From assembly GCA_030248295.1 (NCBI GenBank), contig JASANH010000517.1, positions 186,001 to 250,000 on the forward strand: a stretch of 64,000 nucleotides of DNA. Direction: 5' to 3'. Within the stretch, counting starts at the first letter, position 1, and every line of letters starts with the position of its first letter. A program made the position numbers and the translations under genes. Shown piece by piece: positions 60,355-64,000 of the stretch. Source of the DNA: Mesodorylaimus sp. YZB2_4 (lineage: Eukaryota; Nematoda; Enoplea; Dorylaimida; Dorylaimidae). The notes under the pieces are model-generated. The model had not been told where the DNA came from and made no database searches. It saw only the letters and a program-made list of their open reading frames with translations.

Positions 60355-60955
60355 AACTTTTCCCTTTTGGATCAGATGCCATTCCAGTTGGAAATAAGAG
60401 TACTGATGAACCCGAAATTGCATTGTCGAGAATGAACGACCGAGGAGAAGAGAAGACAAAAAGTTTTGAAGGTTTGAGAGCGCACTACTGGTAAAGAAAA
60501 AAATTTGTTTTTTGTCATCAAAAATTTAAATTTTGCTGCGGTCGACCATTGGCCGCTACCCCTCCCCCTTCCCCGACCGCACCTGACCACTTTTTGCTAA
60601 CCCGCTCCTCCCCCCCTCGGCTGCGGTCGACCTTTATGGATGGCCCCTAAACAATAATGCTGGATAAGAGTGTTATGACAAGAAATTACAATTTTACAGG
60701 TAATTTATTACTGTATAAGAGTAACTGTTCTAGCAGAAAATCTGTAGCAGTCACCGGTTGCTAAACGAGATGGATATAAGTGCAGAGGTAGAAACAGGTG
60801 CTCCAAGCGTAATTTTCCACTCGCAATTTCAACCCAGGGTCCGTAATCAACCTTACGATCACCATCACAAGCATTGTAGGCTAAAGTAAGCTACTAGAAC
60901 CAGGAACGCCTATGTGCAGACTCTAAAGACACCAACGATCACGATCGAAAACAGG

Positions 60956-63105
60956 TCATACGGTGGTCTTATCAGTGAATAGGGACAAGTCGTCGCTTCT
61001 ATCTGTCTCCTCACCCCCCGCCCCGTTCGATACAGGGACAACACTTGACAGGTGCAAATTGAATCGAGGATCACTATTCTTGGATGATATCCTGGCTCCA
61101 ACTACGTTTCGTACGTGATGCGAGATGGGAACGGTGGGTTTTTTGATCTCGTTCAATAAACGCTCGATATTCTCTTCGGGATTTGTCCACCCTTTGAGCG
61201 CATCATTCGTACGACCTGTACTGTTCGGACTCTTGCCTTTCTCCATTTTCGCTTGATCACCACCAATAGAGATGCCATGCTGTTCTAAGCTTTTCAAAGC
61301 TATTTCGATCTTTTCGACTACGCTTTCGCTGCGAACATCGTGCTCTATCCAATCGGCTCCTAATAATTCTTCGGCTGGCGATAAGCGTAGACCGACTGTT
61401 CGTTTCAGAGCCATCAGCATTAGGAATGTGCTGCACGAGCCATAGAGGATTACACACGCCACACCAAGCGCCTAAAATGGAAAGGACAAGGATGAACACT
61501 AAAGTAGGGATTACGCGGAGGAGAAACCTTTAGTATCGAGGGATCTGTTTGGATTAGGAGGACATACATTTATATCTGCCTGATTTTATCAAATTCGTAA
61601 TCTGCAGTTGAACAAAAGTCACGTGGAGCTCACTCCTCCACTCCAACACGATTTCTTTGCAGTCTCAAGCGATTTGATTGTGCAGAAAATACCAACCTGT
61701 TTCAAGCTGTCAGCAATCACTGTCAATCAGGAATTAATGGTTTACTGGAGGCTGGCATGACAGCCCCTGAGAGCACAAGTAATACATCAATTACTCACCT
61801 GAACACCAAATTGGAACATGCCTCCACCATGAAACAGGCCATTTTGCACATCGAAATATGAACTGTACTTAGTTCGGCCGAACAGGCCCACGGCCAACGT
61901 GCCCCACGTGCCTCCCACGAAATGCACTGGCACTGACCCCACTGGGTCGTCCACTCCGAGCCGTATCAGCAACTCGTTGGCCCCGATGGCCAGCACGCTA
62001 CCGATCGACCCGATAATCATGCTCTCCCTGGCCGTCGTCACCGCCGCAACGCCGGTTATACTGACCAAGCCCGACAGGATGGCTGTGAGCAAATAGCCGA
62101 TATCGTATTTGCCCCTTTTAACTACGACACTGATGGCCAGACCAGTCAATGCCCCGCCGATACTGGCATTAAGAGTGTTGACGGCCACTGCTGATGAGAC
62201 ACGCCACAGCCCGCCACTCACGCCAAACGTGCTGCCGCAATTGAATCCTAACCAAGCCCACCACAGCATGAACGCACCGGTCAGGGCGGTGACTGGTGAA
62301 GACATAGCTCGACTATGCTTATCCGTTTTGGACCACCCGAGTCGCGGGCCCATCAACAACGTGGCCACCAAGGCTGATGAGCCACCCAACGTGTGCACAA
62401 CGCAAGAACCAGCGAAGTCGAAGAACCCCAGGGCGTGCAACCAGCCCGTACCATTCCAGATCCAACAAGCGGGAAAGCAGTAAACGAGGGTGTTTAGGAA
62501 GGAGAACATATTGTAAGTGTGAAGCTTGACCCGCTCAGCAATGGCACCCGACACGATCGTGGTGGCTGTTGTGGCAAAGGAAAATTGAAACACGTAATGC
62601 ACGTACGCGCTGCCCGCATTCACCAAATCACCCGAGGCAGCTGCATCGAAGAAAAAGCCGCCATACCCGCAAAACCAAGTGGATGGAGTTCCGAAGCTGA
62701 GCGCGTAGCCAAACATCCAATAGCTGACACCACCCAAGGTAACGTCCACGATGTTCTTGACCTAAAAAGCGCTAGGCATGTAGAATATTTGAATTACCGC
62801 CAGATCTCACAAGGCGGGAATTTAAACTTTGGCTCGTGAGGACCCACATCTATCTGTCTACAATCATTGCTCTATCATCATGCTTGCATCATTCTCGAAC
62901 ATACCATGATATTGGCCACGTTTTTGGACGATACGTATCCAGCCTCCAACAGGCCGAATCCAGATTGCATGGTCAGGATCAAGAACGCGTTAGTGAGAAT
63001 CCATGACGCATCGTCGGCCGTCAGTGTCTCTTCTTCGTGCTCGGTGCTGTTCGAGTTCAGAGCTGCATGAATTCGTAATGTCTGCACTGACGCAGTTCGA
63101 GGCAT
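60956..63105 (-). CDS. AMT: Ammonium transporter (Amt family)
   Basis: A trimeric plasma-membrane ammonium transporter, expected to have eleven helices. Exons: 63105-62905, 62761-61799, 61471-60956; all junctions phase 0; 559 residues. The ATG at 63105 is the first in frame; about 25 residues precede the membrane core. Core marks: TMQSGFGLLEAGYVSSKNVA; VKNIVDVTLGGVSYWMFGYA; FATTATTIVSGAIAERV; DFAGSCVVHTLGG with pore His at about 190; WWAWLGFNCGST; VPVHFVGGTWGTLAVGLFG with the second pore His at about 347; GLFHGGG. The common KNEVNIM reads KNVANIM here. The cytosolic C-terminus is long (about 145 residues) with EELLGADWIEHD, the conserved regulatory start of Amt tails, then a serine/asparagine-rich end. 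It could excrete or take up ammonium; direction is not readable. Confidence 0.94.
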
Positions 63106-64000
63106 AGTTGGCGAGTTATCAGTGGTGGTAAGGTTCAAGGATAGACTGGATGATAAGAACTTTTGGCGCTCAGATACGATATCAAGTGATCTTATCGCTG
63201 AGATATAGTCGATAAAAATCAGATCAACGCCATGTCATTCGATGAGAGAAGTCTGGCTCAATATTTTGTGATTGAACCACGAATTTCTCTCAGTGATAGT
63301 TTTTGATAAGACTATCACTCAGCTGATTGTGAATGAAATCGGTCGTTTCTCAAGGCAGGTAATTGAATAATCGAAACAATGGCAGTGTTTGAAAGTTATA
63401 TTCTTCTAATCGTGTAGTAGCCGCTTTCAGAACTGGCTTTGTTCAATATGGCACGGGTGTTAACCTCGTGAGAACAGAGTCACAGAAATTGTGGACGCTA
63501 ACGAGTCATCAGATGACTGATACGAACCATGGCCTCCTAATGGAATATGCTTATGCAACAACGGAATGCATAATGAAGTAGCGGAGGGCTTGAAAAAGAG
63601 GGTAGAAATAGGATAGGAGGCAGTGAGTGATTATCACCACAACGTCGATGACACTGCCCGTCTATCTTCTCGTCTCTTGTTTCACTTCCTCTCTTATATT
63701 ACTAGCTAGGCCTACAGATGTACCTGCTCTGCTCGCAGCGCAGGTAATTCTTGTCTCCATGAGAGCCAAGGAGACAGGGGTATAAGAAGGCGATCATTCA
63801 ATGTGAGAATCGAAATGAGCCCTGTCTATCTAGCTCGTCGCGTGGCACCTTGAACCTGAACCTTACTCACATATCGAGAATGAATTAGTTAATTACCGGG
63901 CTAGTATCAGGTGATAAAGGTCTTAGGCTATGTTCGATAATACCCTGCCTAGCAATGGTTCGACAAACGTCATTCGCGCTTGTGCGCAATGGATAATGGC
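63106..64000. promoter_or_regulatory. Amt upstream region with GATA-type sites
   Basis: No coding sequence recognised. GATA-type motifs occur at 63151 (TGATAAG), 63191 (CTTATC), 63304 (TGATAAG), 63631 (TTATCA) and 63912 (TGATAA), starting about 45 bp upstream of the Amt ATG. This resembles the cluster before the anoctamin gene but is less dense. GATA factors drive gut genes in nematodes and insects; such control here is inference. Confidence 0.4.

Larger units (their letters stand above)
59206..60647. mobile_element. 1442-bp inverted-repeat DNA transposon (outermost of a nest)
   Basis: The left end GGAACCATTCATAGAGGTCG and the inverted right end GGGGCCATCCATAAAGGTCG both continue ACCGCA. TAA flanks both sides (59203-59205, 60648-60650). 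Subterminal blocks 'gaccgca...accact...cgaaccc' recur near both ends in direct orientation, with a 20-base C run at 59254-59273. Most of its interior is a later SINE insertion, which itself carries another insertion. Same end family as 18308-19657. No transposase seen. Confidence 0.83.

Overview
This is spliced nuclear DNA from an invertebrate animal. Every confident gene is broken by GT..AG introns whose acceptors are mostly a short T-run plus CAG or TAG. The gene content is metazoan: a CYP3-clan-like P450, PGAP2, TMEM180/MFSD13A-type carriers, mitochondrial proline dehydrogenase, a DEG/ENaC channel, an anoctamin and an Amt ammonium transporter. The T-rich acceptors, an animal Amt gene and TGATAA-rich upstream regions would suit an ecdysozoan such as a nematode or tardigrade. 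I cannot fix the phylum by eye. No LTR or virus-derived element, CRISPR array or ordinary tRNA gene was seen.

Layout. 1-6.2 kb (minus): a complete ten-exon P450 (2439-6153), and just downstream of it the first two exons of a second P450 (1435-1718). 9.2-12.8 kb (plus): a PGAP2-like gene with a 523-bp inverted-repeat element inside a conserved exon. 12.8-15.8 kb: repeats, including a 131-bp palindrome and an interrupted SINE. 15.8-36.1 kb (plus): four tandem TMEM180-like genes (A-D) with one shared five-exon plan. Exons 3 and 4 are exactly 158 and 81 bp in all four, and B and C share a nearly identical 570-bp tract. 36.5-40.1 kb (plus): proline dehydrogenase, tail-to-tail with a three-exon DEG/ENaC channel (minus, 40.3-42.7 kb). 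42.7-49.3 kb: non-coding, with SINEs, an inverted-repeat element and a TGATAA cluster. 49.35-57.27 kb (plus): a 19-exon anoctamin. 57.3-60.9 kb: a Tc1/mariner transposase fragment and a three-level nest of elements. 60.96-63.1 kb (minus): a three-exon Amt transporter with another GATA-type cluster upstream.

Most genes encode membrane proteins (carriers, channels, transporter, GPI-remodelling protein), but nothing shows that they form one pathway. The only clear functional cluster is the tandem TMEM180-like array. About ten mobile elements lie in introns and spacers: at least six tRNA-headed SINEs in two head types, several TA-flanked inverted-repeat elements, and two further dispersed repeats.

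Exon borders were read by eye from frame, phase and splice consensus, and may be off by a few bases. Weaker calls are the middle of proline dehydrogenase (38170-38423) and the last splice donor of PGAP2.
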